Source of the DNA: Sphingobacteriales bacterium
GTDB lineage: Bacteria; Bacteroidota; Bacteroidia; Chitinophagales; CAIOSU01
DNA length: 64,000 bases
Reading direction: 5' to 3'
NCBI GenBank assembly: GCA_027483645.1
Contig: JAIXUD010000010.1
Span: 250,001-314,000, forward strand
The notes beneath the pieces were generated by a model. The model searched no databases. It saw only the letters and a program-made list of their open reading frames with translations, and was not told where the DNA came from. A program made the translations under genes and the position numbers. Below, piece after piece: positions 33,917 to 41,539 of the stretch; the stretch's first letter is position 1, and each line of letters starts with the position of its first letter.

Positions 33917-34930
33917 TTATAGCCTAGGGCAAGGCACTAGTACCGGACCTGGGTCGCTGCTTGCGCCAAATTTGCCGGTATATATCAACGCTATCTCAAA
34001 TCCTCCAGTAGGTTTGGGGGCAGCCTGTAGGCCCGATGTGGTTACATCGTAAGCCAAGCCCAACCGAATACCCTTAAACTCAGCGCCTGCGGATATGATG
34101 CCCGCATCGCTAGTGCGCCACCAGCCACCTGCGCTCAATATCACAGGGTCGTTTATGGAGCCTAGGTGGTACTCCACCGCTGTGCCCAGGTTCACTTCCA
34201 TGGCTTTGTTCTGGTTCATTACTATGTAGTTGGGGGTAAGGTACCAACGCTGGTGCAGCTTTATGCGTAGGCCGCCATGTATGGTGTAGCGCATTTTTAG
34301 GCGTACATCTTGGTTCATAAAGCTCTCCTTGGGCTGTGTAAGGTGGAACACGCTCACGCCTTGGTAAAGCCCAATGCGCTCATGTGGCGTAGCGCTCCAT
34401 AACAGCCCAGCGTTCATATCAAAATAGCCAATGCTGGTGTTGGTAAAATTTTCGCCACTCATCAAATTTGGGTCAAAATCAACACCATTGAACACCGAAG
34501 GGAATGTAAGCCCAGTGGTACGTAGTTGACGTTGTACATAGCCTGCCTGAATACCAAGGCCCAGAAAATGATTGCCCTTTTTGCTGAGGAGCTTGTGGTA
34601 CGAAGCGGAAAGATAGCCTGAGAGCAAACTCACCGTGCCATCACCGGAGCGATCGTGTACGGCTACTACACCAACGCCGAATACATCTTTTTTGAGCTTG
34701 TTTTTCAGCAATTTCATATCATAACCGGCTGCAAACGTAACGTATGGTGAGGTTACGGTAGCCCACTGGTTGCGGTAGATGCCCGATACCCTATAATCGC
34801 CCTGCGAGAACCCAGTTAAGCTAGGGTTAAGGGTGAGCGGCGAGGCGTAAAACTGCGAAAAGTGTATATCCTGCGCGGCAATACACAAGGGAAACAAGAG
34901 CGAAAATAGGAGGAGGTAAACGTTCCGCAA
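33917..34930 (-). CDS. PorP/SprF family T9SS outer-membrane protein
   Basis: A 337-residue beta-barrel of the PorP/SprF family, first gene of the T9SS cargo operon. Family marks are the signal peptide (NVYLLLFSLLFPLCIAAQ), the opening DIHFSQFYASPLTLNPSLTG, the segment VSGIYRNQWATV, and alternating strands up to a short C-terminus. Members work with PorK/L/M/N and help retain or export type B (CHU_C) proteins. The two CHU_C genes downstream in the same operon are the likely clients. The start codon is a TTG at 34930; no ATG gives the signal peptide. A TATCTTAA box (34958-34951) lies 20 bp upstream. It is separated from the OmpA gene by 21 bp. Confidence 0.9.
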   Translation of the reverse strand: MRNVYLLLFSLLFPLCIAAQDIHFSQFYASPLTLNPSLTGFSQGDYRVSGIYRNQWATVTSPYVTFAAGYDMKLLKNKLKKDVFGVGVVAVHDRSGDGTVSLLSGYLSASYHKLLSKKGNHFLGLGIQAGYVQRQLRTTGLTFPSVFNGVDFDPNLMSGENFTNTSIGYFDMNAGLLWSATPHERIGLYQGVSVFHLTQPKESFMNQDVRLKMRYTIHGGLRIKLHQRWYLTPNYIVMNQNKAMEVNLGTAVEYHLGSINDPVILSAGGWWRTSDAGIISAGAEFKGIRLGLAYDVTTSGLQAAPKPTGGFEIALIYTGKFGASSDPGPVLVPCPRL

Positions 34931-35027
34931 GGCTGGTTATTTTGTGTACGTTAAGATAGTTTTAAAAGTAATGAAAAATTTGGAATTGCGAAGCAGGAAT
35001 TTTTATGGAGGAGTGTGGAAAAGAGTT

Positions 35028-35055
35028 GGACGATGGACGATGGACCATAGACCAT
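35028..35055. repeat. GGACGAT heptamer array
   Basis: GGACGAT GGACGAT GGACCAT AGACCAT in 7-bp register, between the S1 gene terminator and the PorP promoter. Confidence 0.85.
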
Positions 35056-35118
35056 CGTTGTTTATATGCCCTCTTATCCATTAATCTGACGCACTCTCTC
35101 ACGCTTTAGCGTAACCCA

Positions 35119-35152
35119 TAAAAAAAGGGGGACACCTTTCGGTATCCCCCTT
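35119..35152 (-). terminator. Terminator of the S1 gene
   Basis: Read on the minus strand: GAAGGGGGATACC, loop GAAA, GGTGTCCCCCTT, then TTTTTTAT. A strong stem with a stable tetraloop, 24 bp after the S1 stop codon. Confidence 0.88.
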
Positions 35153-35175
35153 CGTAACTATAGCTAACGAAAAGC

Positions 35176-37311
35176 TTAAGCTTGCTCGTCGCCTTCGGCA
35201 GCTTCGCCTGCTTCATCGGCCGCTGGGGCTTCTGCTGCTGGTGCTTCTGCTTTTGGCGCGGCGGCTTTACCACCTTTTTTGGCGGCAGCTTGCTCGCTTT
35301 GCTCCATCTGCGATTTCAGTTGGCTCAACACATCCAAGTCGCCAAGGGTGTTTTTCTCAACTTTCGAGTTGGAGGCCTTCACTGCTTTGCTGGTTTTATC
35401 CTTCTCAACAGTTTTGGCTTTTTCGCCAGCTTTCTTCTCTTCGTACTTCACTTCTTCGTGCAAGCGGGCGTGAGAAAGGATGATACGCTTGTCCTTACGA
35501 TCGAACTCGATCACTTTGAACTCAATCGTTTCTTCCACTTCTACGTTTTTGCCATCTTCCTTCTTCAGGTGCTTGTTCGGCGCGAAGCCTTCCAAGCCGT
35601 ATGGCAACTGAACGATAGCACCGGCGTCTTCTTTACGTACTACAGTACCTTCGTGTACTGAGCCTTCTGGGAAAATGCTCTCGAAAGTATCCCAAGGATC
35701 TTCTTCGATTTGCTTGTGGCCCAAAGTCAATTTACGGTCGTCGGTATCAATGTTCAATACCACTACTTCCAACTGCTCGCCAGCTTTGGTAAACTCGTTC
35801 GGGTGACCGAAACGCTTGGTCCAGCTCAAGTCGCTGATGTGAACCATGCCGCCGATGCCGTCACCTAGCTCTACAAATACACCGTAAGGGGTGATGTTTT
35901 GTACTTTGCCAGTGTGGCGACTGCCAACAGGGAATTTATCAGCAATTTTGCCCCAAGGGTCTTCTTGCAAACGCTTCAAGCTCAATGACATTTTGCGCTC
36001 GTCGCGGTTCAAAGTCATGATAACAGCTTCGTAAATCTCGCCTGATTTGAAGAATTCTTTGCTGTTTACCGGTTGGTTGCTCCAGCTTACTTCACTTACG
36101 TGAATCAAACCTTCAACACCTGGGGTAATCTCCAAGAATGCGCCGTAATCTTCGATGTTTACGATTTTGCCTTTCACGGTAGAGCCGATTTCCAACTCGC
36201 CGCTCAATACGTCCCAAGGGTGAGACTGCAATTGTTTCAAGCCTAGGCTGATACGTTTTTTCTCGTCGTCGAAATCCAACACTACCACGTTCAACTTCTG
36301 GTTCAATGCTAGAACCTCGGTTGGGTGGTTTATGCGGCCCCAAGAGATATCGGTGATGTACAACAAACCATCTACGCCACCAAGGTCGATAAACGCGCCA
36401 AAGTCGGTGATGTTTTTGATAGTACCTTCCAATACTTGGCCTTTCTCCAACTTGCCGATGATTTCTTGGCGTTGAGCCTCCAAATCGCTCTCGATAAGTG
36501 CTTTGTGAGATACCACGGCATTCTTGATGGCTTCGTTGATTTTCACAACTTTGAACTCCATCTTTTGGCCTACGTACTGGTCGTAATCCAAGATAGGTTT
36601 CACGTCGATTTGTGAACCTGGCAAGAAAGTCTCCAAGCCATATACGTCCACAATCAATCCGCCTTTGGTTTTGCTGGTTACGCGGCCTGTAACAACGGTT
36701 TCGTTGGTGTACGCGTCCACAATGTTGTCCCAAGCTTTGATAAGCTTCGCATTTTTGCGAGACAATACCAACTGGCCACGGAAGTCTTCCTTCTCAACAA
36801 CAAATACGTCATAAATTTGGCCAACTGCCAGCTCTTCCACATCGCGGAATTCTGAAAGTGGAACCAAACCGTCAGATTTGAAGCCAATATTCAATACTAC
36901 GTCGCTGCTAGTAATACCAACAATGGCACCTTTCACAATCTCGTTCTCGCTAACAGCCTTAAGGGTACTGTCGTACAAGTCTTCCAGCTCTTGCCTACGC
37001 TCTTCAGTGTAGTGGCTAAGGCTGCGTTTGCCTTGGTCCCAGTCAAACTCGTCATGCGGGCCTGCAGGCAATTCTTCTTCAACGGCCACATCGGTGTCGT
37101 CTTCAGCAATTGCTTTAGCAGCTGCGGCGCCGGTTTGTACGGTAGCGGCTGGTGTTTCTTCAACACTGTTTTCAGCAGTATCGTCGGTTTGGGTTTCTTC
37201 AACACTGTTTTCGGCAGCGTTGTCTTGAGCTTCTTCACCTACTTCGGTGTTACCCTCAGCTTGTGGCTCCAATTGCTCTTCATTTTCTTGAGGAATTTGT
37301 TCTTCAGTCAA
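35176..37311 (-). CDS. rpsA: 30S ribosomal protein S1
   Basis: A 711-residue S1 protein, which binds mRNA on the 30S subunit and helps initiation. Six S1 (OB-fold) motifs are visible, at roughly residues 118-185, 205-275, 290-360, 375-445, 465-535 and 550-620 (for example GAIVGITSSDVVLNIGFKSD, GTIKNITDFGAFIDLGGVDG, GKVQNITPYGVFVELGDG). It is longer than the E. coli protein because of an acidic N-terminal extension with an internal repeat (AENSVEETQTDDTAENSVEE) and a Lys/Ala/Glu-rich tail. The start codon appears to be TTG at 37311 behind a GAGGG; no ATG fits. The -7 box at 37401-37408 implies a leader of about 80 nt, a possible site of autoregulation. Confidence 0.95.
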   Translation of the reverse strand: MTEEQIPQENEEQLEPQAEGNTEVGEEAQDNAAENSVEETQTDDTAENSVEETPAATVQTGAAAAKAIAEDDTDVAVEEELPAGPHDEFDWDQGKRSLSHYTEERRQELEDLYDSTLKAVSENEIVKGAIVGITSSDVVLNIGFKSDGLVPLSEFRDVEELAVGQIYDVFVVEKEDFRGQLVLSRKNAKLIKAWDNIVDAYTNETVVTGRVTSKTKGGLIVDVYGLETFLPGSQIDVKPILDYDQYVGQKMEFKVVKINEAIKNAVVSHKALIESDLEAQRQEIIGKLEKGQVLEGTIKNITDFGAFIDLGGVDGLLYITDISWGRINHPTEVLALNQKLNVVVLDFDDEKKRISLGLKQLQSHPWDVLSGELEIGSTVKGKIVNIEDYGAFLEITPGVEGLIHVSEVSWSNQPVNSKEFFKSGEIYEAVIMTLNRDERKMSLSLKRLQEDPWGKIADKFPVGSRHTGKVQNITPYGVFVELGDGIGGMVHISDLSWTKRFGHPNEFTKAGEQLEVVVLNIDTDDRKLTLGHKQIEEDPWDTFESIFPEGSVHEGTVVRKEDAGAIVQLPYGLEGFAPNKHLKKEDGKNVEVEETIEFKVIEFDRKDKRIILSHARLHEEVKYEEKKAGEKAKTVEKDKTSKAVKASNSKVEKNTLGDLDVLSQLKSQMEQSEQAAAKKGGKAAAPKAEAPAAEAPAADEAGEAAEGDEQA

Positions 37312-37400
37312 AATACTGACCCTCGGTTTTAAAAGGTTAAGAAATAAATTTCGAACGCCGTGATAGTCAAGGTGTTACCACCCATCCGCGCACGGGAATG

Positions 37401-37431
37401 CAAAGGTACGCTTTTCTTTTTAATGTAGCAA
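37401..37431 (-). promoter_or_regulatory. rpsA promoter TTG-N20-TACCTTTG with long leader
   Basis: Minus strand: TTG (37431-37429), 20-nt spacer, TACCTTTG (37408-37401). Transcription should start near 37394, leaving ~80 nt before the TTG start codon. Confidence 0.65.
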
Positions 37432-37458
37432 TGTGCAGGTGGGATAATGTGGTGATGG

Positions 37459-37493
37459 AGTTGCGGGTTACGGTTTGCGAGTTTGGAGTTGCG
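37459..37493. repeat. Degenerate GGTTACG heptamer array
   Basis: AGTTGCG GGTTACG GTTTGCG AGTTTGG AGTTGCG in 7-bp register, related to the arrays at 3746 and 23554. The 18-bp inverted repeat TTGTTGCC-TC-GGCAACAA follows at 37501-37518. Confidence 0.65.
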
Positions 37494-37523
37494 GTCGTTT
37501 TGTTGCCTCGGCAACAATGCAGG

Positions 37524-37585
37524 TCACCCTGAGCCTGTCGAAGGGCGCGAGCTATTGCCGTGCACTGCGAAGTTTTTCACGTAGC
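37524..37585. repeat. Left arm of the inverted repeat around the GIY-YIG gene
   Basis: Contains CCCTGAGCCTGTCGAAGGG within a 30-bp block (37524-37553), and CGAAGTTTTTCACGTAG at 37569-37585. Both blocks recur inverted, in mirrored order, at 38106-38167, with 29/30 and 17/17 matches. Confidence 0.88.
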
Positions 37586-37650
37586 AGTGCAGGGGACGGG
37601 TGCTAAACTCCCTTCTCGAAGATGTTCCATGCGACCAAAGAATTAACACA

Positions 37651-37971
37651 TTACTCCTCGGTCCCCTTCTTAATCCGCCGACTATCATTTTTGGATTTCG
37701 CCAGTTCCGGCAAAACATCCCATTCCCCAGCAATTACAGCTTCCTTCTTTTTCCTGTTCCAGCCTTTTACTTGTTTCTCCCAAGCAATAGCTTGCTCAGG
37801 GTCGTTGAATATCTCCCGATATACCAATTCCACCGGCCTTCTAAAAAAGGTATACGCTTTTGGGTCGAGGCCATTGATGTGCTCTTGCAACCTACGTTCA
37901 AGGTTATTGGTGATGCCAGTGTAATAAGAGTTGTCAGCACACCTTAATATATAAACGTAGAAGAGGTTCAC
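37651..37971 (-). CDS. GIY-YIG nuclease family protein (YhbQ/UPF0213-like)
   Basis: A 106-residue single-domain GIY-YIG protein. Motifs are FYVYILRCADNSYYTGITNN (the Y-V-Y and Y-T-G catalytic signature), LERRLQEHINGLDPKAYT (conserved Arg), PVELVYREIFNDPEQAIAWE (metal-binding Glu) and KQVKGWNRKKKEAVIAG. The start codon seems to be GTG at 37971. Small stand-alone GIY-YIG proteins of this class are widespread in Bacteroidota, often in several copies; their target is unknown. Here the gene is enclosed by a ~60-bp or longer inverted repeat built from a dispersed CCCTTCGACAGGCTCAGGG motif. This suggests a small mobile or copied unit (inference). Confidence 0.9.
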   Translation of the reverse strand: MNLFYVYILRCADNSYYTGITNNLERRLQEHINGLDPKAYTFFRRPVELVYREIFNDPEQAIAWEKQVKGWNRKKKEAVIAGEWDVLPELAKSKNDSRRIKKGTEE

Positions 37972-38105
37972 AAGTTGAAAATAGGGAATTTTTGTTGTGC
38001 GGGTTTGTGGGTCGCAGGGCGAGTTTTATGGGCTGCATTTTTGGTGGGCAGTACTTCGCATGGGAAGTTAGCGGGCTGCAAAGGCACCACCCGCCCGCAG
38101 CTCGC

Positions 38106-38167
38106 CTACGTGAAAAACTTCGGCTCGCTTAGCATTCGCTCGCGCCCTTCGACAGGCTCAGGGAGAC
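38106..38167. repeat. Right arm of the inverted repeat around the GIY-YIG gene
   Basis: CTACGTGAAAAACTTCG at 38106-38122, and a 30-bp block with CCCTTCGACAGGCTCAGGG at 38138-38167, inverted relative to 37524-37585. Weaker similarity continues inwards on both sides (ACGGGTGC / GCGGGTGGTGC; TTCCATGCGA / TTCCCATGCGA). Confidence 0.88.
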
Positions 38168-38214
38168 ACGCGGGCTTAGGAGTTGCAAGCGGGCACAAAA
38201 AATGATTGCAGCAA

Positions 38215-38255
38215 GTCTTGTGTCTTGTGTCTTGTGTCTCACATCTTGTGTCTAA
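38215..38255. repeat. GTCTTGT heptamer array
   Basis: GTCTTGT x3, GTCTCAC, ATCTTGT, GTCTAAT in 7-bp register, 3 bp before the stop codon of the acetate kinase fusion. The flank TTGCAGCAA immediately before it is also present before the array at 56024. Confidence 0.88.
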
Positions 38256-38257
38256 TT

Positions 38258-40081
38258 CTACACCACCTCCCCCACCTTCATCTGCCTAGTAATCAGCGAA
38301 GCACTTCCCTCGGTATAGATAAGTACGCCTTGTGCGCCGGGCGATAGGTCGGCGGCATTGCCCTCGTCGGTGTCGATGTGCATTTCGAGCTTGTATTTGG
38401 GCGATACCCTTATCAGCACGTTGCCGAAGGTAAGGCTGCGGTCGTTGTTGGCAATGCGGACTTCCACAATGTCCTTGTCTTGTACTTTCAGTTCTTCGGC
38501 GTCTTGCGGAGTCATGTGGATGTGTCGCCAAGCGCAGATAACGCCTTGGGTAAGGCGAGCTTCGCCGTATGGGCCGATTAGGGTACAGCCGGGTGTGTTG
38601 TCTATCTTGCCCGATTCGCGCACGGGAGCATCAATGCCGAGGAAGAATTCATCGGTACGGCTTATCTCTACTTGGTCTTCGGGGCGGGTAGGCCCGAGGA
38701 TGCGTACCCGCTCAATGCGGTTTTTGGGGCCAACCACGGTCACGGTTTCGTTACAAGAGAACTGGCCGGGCTGGGAGAGGGGCCCGCGCTCGGTGAGCTG
38801 ATAACCTGGGCCAAACAGCAGCTCTACCGTCTGCTGCTTTAAGTGCACGTGGCGGGCCGATACGGCAATGGGGATACTGGTAATACGGTTCACTTGGTCT
38901 TGTGAGGAGGCTACCTGTGCAGTTTGCCTAGCTATGGACAACTGCTCATCGGTTTTTATTGCGAAAAGCTTTACACGGCTATGTGGCATGGCAAACTCGG
39001 CCACGGGTTTATTGGTGGAGAGCTTCAGGTCGCGGTTTAGGTCTTCGTCGATTACGGCACCCAGATAATCCAACCGTTGGCTGGCGCGGTGGCGTATTAC
39101 GGAACTGTTCTCGCCAATACCGCCCGTGAAGACAATCGCATCTACGCCGCCCATTATGGCGGTATAGGCACCAATATATTTGCGCAACCGGTGGCTAAAT
39201 ACGTGCAACGCCAAGCGGGCATCCTCATCGTTGCCCGAAGCTTTTTCGATAATATCGCGCATATCGTTGCCCACGCCTGAGAGGCCTTTTAGGCCACTTT
39301 CGTTATTCAGCAACTTATCCAATCCTTCACCATCTAGGTTTTCCTGTTTCGCCAACAACACCAACACGCCTGGATCAATATCGCCAACGCGACTGCCCAT
39401 TACCATGCCTTCCAATGGGGTCATACCCATGGAGGTTTCAACACTTCTGCCAAACTCCACCGCCGCTACCGAGCAACCGTTGCCCAAGTGGCAGGTAATG
39501 ATGCGCAGGCTGCGGATGTCGGTTTTTAAGTATTCGGCGGCCTTGTGCGCCACATACTCGTGGCTGGTGCCATGGAAACCGTAACGGCGGATGCCATGCT
39601 TTTCGGCTAGTGCCTTGGGCAGCGCATAAGCCTGCGCCCGCTTCGGCAAAGTATGGTGGAAGGCAGTATCAAACACGGCCACGTGCGGCACTTCGGCCAG
39701 CACGGCACGCGCAATGCGGATGCCTTCTATATTCACAGGGTTGTGCAGTGGGGCAAGGTGGTTGAGGCTTTCGCAGGTGGCTAATACCTCATCGGTAACG
39801 AGTGTGGCTTGGGTAAAGTGCTCGCCGCCATGCACCACGCGGTGGCCTACGGCATCAATGCCAAGGTTGCCGTTGCTGGCCAACAGCCGCTCCAACAAAA
39901 AACCGATGGCCGCCTTGTGCCCGCTCGGGCAGCTATCCACCGCTTCGCCATTAATGGTGAGCACTGGGCTTACGCCGGCAATACGCTCTGTAGTGGCGGT
40001 GGCAACGTGCTCGCCCGTAACGGAGTTAATGATATCGGCCTTTACGGATGAGCTACCGGAATTGAGGACAAGGATGTACAT
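38258..40081 (-). CDS. ackA: Acetate kinase fused to PduL-type phosphotransacylase
   Basis: A 607-residue fusion. Residues 1-390 are acetate kinase: YILVLNSGSSSVK, GHRVVHGGEHF, VAVFDTAFHHTLP, RRYGFHGTSHEYVAHK, HLGNGCSV, MGSRVGDIDPG, FTGGIGENSS and the C-terminal TDEQLSIAR. Residues ~400-607 are a PduL domain: IPIAVSARHVHL and HIHMTPQDAEEL carry the zinc-binding His, with VRILGPTRPEDQVEIS and TLIGPYGEARLTQGVICAWR between. Together they would interconvert acetyl-CoA and acetate through acetyl phosphate with ATP formation in one polypeptide. The two enzymes are normally separate. The ORF-track start at 40204 adds 41 unlikely residues, and ATG 40081 is right at MYILVLNSG. A TATTTTAG box is ~22 bp upstream. 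Confidence 0.93.
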   Translation of the reverse strand: MYILVLNSGSSSVKADIINSVTGEHVATATTERIAGVSPVLTINGEAVDSCPSGHKAAIGFLLERLLASNGNLGIDAVGHRVVHGGEHFTQATLVTDEVLATCESLNHLAPLHNPVNIEGIRIARAVLAEVPHVAVFDTAFHHTLPKRAQAYALPKALAEKHGIRRYGFHGTSHEYVAHKAAEYLKTDIRSLRIITCHLGNGCSVAAVEFGRSVETSMGMTPLEGMVMGSRVGDIDPGVLVLLAKQENLDGEGLDKLLNNESGLKGLSGVGNDMRDIIEKASGNDEDARLALHVFSHRLRKYIGAYTAIMGGVDAIVFTGGIGENSSVIRHRASQRLDYLGAVIDEDLNRDLKLSTNKPVAEFAMPHSRVKLFAIKTDEQLSIARQTAQVASSQDQVNRITSIPIAVSARHVHLKQQTVELLFGPGYQLTERGPLSQPGQFSCNETVTVVGPKNRIERVRILGPTRPEDQVEISRTDEFFLGIDAPVRESGKIDNTPGCTLIGPYGEARLTQGVICAWRHIHMTPQDAEELKVQDKDIVEVRIANNDRSLTFGNVLIRVSPKYKLEMHIDTDEGNAADLSPGAQGVLIYTEGSASLITRQMKVGEVV

Positions 40082-40144
40082 GGTGCCGCTTGATTGTGGA
40101 GGGCTAAAATAACAACAAATGCTGTTATTGCCATTAAAACGGGC

Positions 40145-40207
40145 GTCATTGCGAAGGCATAATTGATGTGGCGGTGTGAGATGCCTTGCAATGGCCTGAA
40201 GCAATCC
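40145..40207. repeat. REP-like GTCATTGCGAA...GAAGCAATCC element, forward copy
   Basis: Begins GTCATTGCGAAGGC and ends GCCTGAAGCAATCC. An inverted copy with the same ends is at 40296-40362. It lies in the gene-free interval 40082-40369 upstream of the acetate kinase fusion. Confidence 0.75.
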
Positions 40208-40295
40208 GCTGCAGAGGGGAATGAAGATTACCTACCGCTAAATTAGATCATAGTATTACCGGCTCCTTGGTTTAGCAACATCATTCTTTGTAGCA

Positions 40296-40362
40296 GGGGA
40301 TTGCTTCAAGCCAATGCAGTTTATCACATATTGCGAGACCATGTAGGCTTTCGCAATGACGA
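40296..40362. repeat. REP-like element, inverted copy
   Basis: The plus strand starts GGGGATTGCTTCAAGCC and ends CTTTCGCAATGACGAG, the reverse complement of the ends of 40145-40207. It ends 8 bp before the stop of the aminotransferase gene. Nothing else was seen in the 288-bp interval. Confidence 0.75.
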
Positions 40363-40369
40363 GTTGTGT

Positions 40370-41197
40370 TTACTTGATACTATCAAGCCACAGCCCATGC
40401 AGTGCCCTTGCCGCCTTATTGCCATAAGTTTTGCCCCCATATTGCCCTACCCAGCGGATGCCCTGTATTGCATTAGTGAGGATAATTTCGTCGGCATCCA
40501 ATAGCATGCTCGGCTCTATGGGGCCCGAGGAAATGCCGTACCCTTCTTGCATCGCCATTTGGAAAAGCACCTTACGGGTTACCCCATCCAGCGGGCCCTC
40601 TTTTAGGGGCGGCGTGTGCAGGCTTGTCCCCTTTACTAGGAAGAGGTTGCTGCTGGTGGCTTCGATGATTTTGTTATTGGTATTGAGCAGTATGGCATCA
40701 TCCCAATTTTGGGCTTGCGCATACTGGTTTGCTAAAACATATAGCAGGGCACTCGTGGTTTTGATGTTTGAAAGTGGTCCCGTGGCTTTTAAATTTTCTT
40801 TATACAGGCCAATGGTGAGCCCCCTTTCAGTAAACTCTAAGTGCGCAGCGTCAATCGGCTGGCATTCAATTAAGAAGGAAGCATTATTTTGTAAAGATTT
40901 GTAGGTGCCTGTGCTGTCGCGGTAAACCGTAATGCGGATGCGGCCCGCTATGCCCAGTTGGTTCTTTTCGGCCAAAAAGTGCAATTGTTCCTCCAAGTAT
41001 GCTTCGGTGAAATAGGCGGGTACATCCAGCGCTAAATAGGCAATTCCTTGGCTTAAACGCTGCCAATGAAATGCGAGAAAAGGTGCTTTACCGTTGCTCC
41101 AGAGTATGGTCTCGAACAGCCCATCCCCATACCGAAATGCCCGGTTGGTAGTAGCCCATTCAGGGGCGGGTATGAGGTGGTTATTGTGGTTGATCAT
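40370..41197 (-). CDS. Class IV PLP aminotransferase (aminodeoxychorismate lyase-like)
   Basis: A 275-residue fold-type IV PLP enzyme (PabC/BCAT/D-amino-acid transaminase family). Motifs are RAFRYGDGLFETILWSNG at the N-terminus, RIRITVYRDSTG (phosphate-site region), NIKTTSALLYVLANQYA (PLP-binding Lys in the IKT motif), DAILLNTNNKIIEATSSNLFLVKG (the E-x-SSN-x-F signature) and TPPLKEGPLDGVTRKVL. The GLFET and short C-terminus favour aminodeoxychorismate lyase, which makes p-aminobenzoate for folate, but a transaminase role cannot be excluded. Its ATG is 9 bp after the stop of the PIN-like gene, so the two are probably co-transcribed. Confidence 0.85.
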   Translation of the reverse strand: MINHNNHLIPAPEWATTNRAFRYGDGLFETILWSNGKAPFLAFHWQRLSQGIAYLALDVPAYFTEAYLEEQLHFLAEKNQLGIAGRIRITVYRDSTGTYKSLQNNASFLIECQPIDAAHLEFTERGLTIGLYKENLKATGPLSNIKTTSALLYVLANQYAQAQNWDDAILLNTNNKIIEATSSNLFLVKGTSLHTPPLKEGPLDGVTRKVLFQMAMQEGYGISSGPIEPSMLLDADEIILTNAIQGIRWVGQYGGKTYGNKAARALHGLWLDSIK

Positions 41198-41206
41198 GGG
41201 GGGAGG

Positions 41207-41539
41207 TTAATCAGTAATTTCGACCAAATCTTCTCCTGAGTCTAATATGTCCAGAGCGGTTTGTAGTTGGTTTCTCAATAGAAATCCAAGCCGCTTAGTT
41301 GAGGTATTGCCACATGTTAGCCACAAAATTTTGGGTGGTGCTTTATGCCGAAGTAACAACTCTAAGAAATCTGCATCCTTGGTAAGGATGATGACATTGG
41401 TAGTTTTAGCGGCAAAAAATATCTGCAAATCATCTGCCTCTCTAAAATCCAAATCCCTTACATGCATGCAATCAATAGGAAAATTTGCCTTTATCCAAGG
41501 AGCTAAATGAGGTGATAACTGTGCATCAAGCCAAATCAT
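41207..41539 (-). CDS. DUF5615 PIN-like protein (toxin-type)
   Basis: A 110-residue protein of the DUF5615/Mut7-C PIN-like group. Motifs are MIWLDAQLSPHLAPWI (conserved first Asp), MHVRDLDFREADDLQIFFAAK (acidic pair) and VIILTKDADFLELL (conserved TKDADF), with PKILWLTCGNTST following. These are the acidic positions expected of a metal-dependent PIN nuclease. The gene overlaps the DUF433 gene by one base (TAATG), the usual order and coupling of DUF433-DUF5615 pairs, regarded as VapBC-like toxin-antitoxin modules. Activity is unproven. Confidence 0.88.
   Translation of the reverse strand: MIWLDAQLSPHLAPWIKANFPIDCMHVRDLDFREADDLQIFFAAKTTNVIILTKDADFLELLLRHKAPPKILWLTCGNTSTKRLGFLLRNQLQTALDILDSGEDLVEITD

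Noticed and set aside
36113-36733. 206-residue minus-strand ORF inside rpsA
   Set aside because: Arg/His-rich shadow frame of the S1 gene; no start context or family motif.
37975-38205. 76-residue plus-strand ORF right of the GIY-YIG gene
   Set aside because: Lies almost wholly in the inverted-repeat arm and its inner similarity; no coding character.
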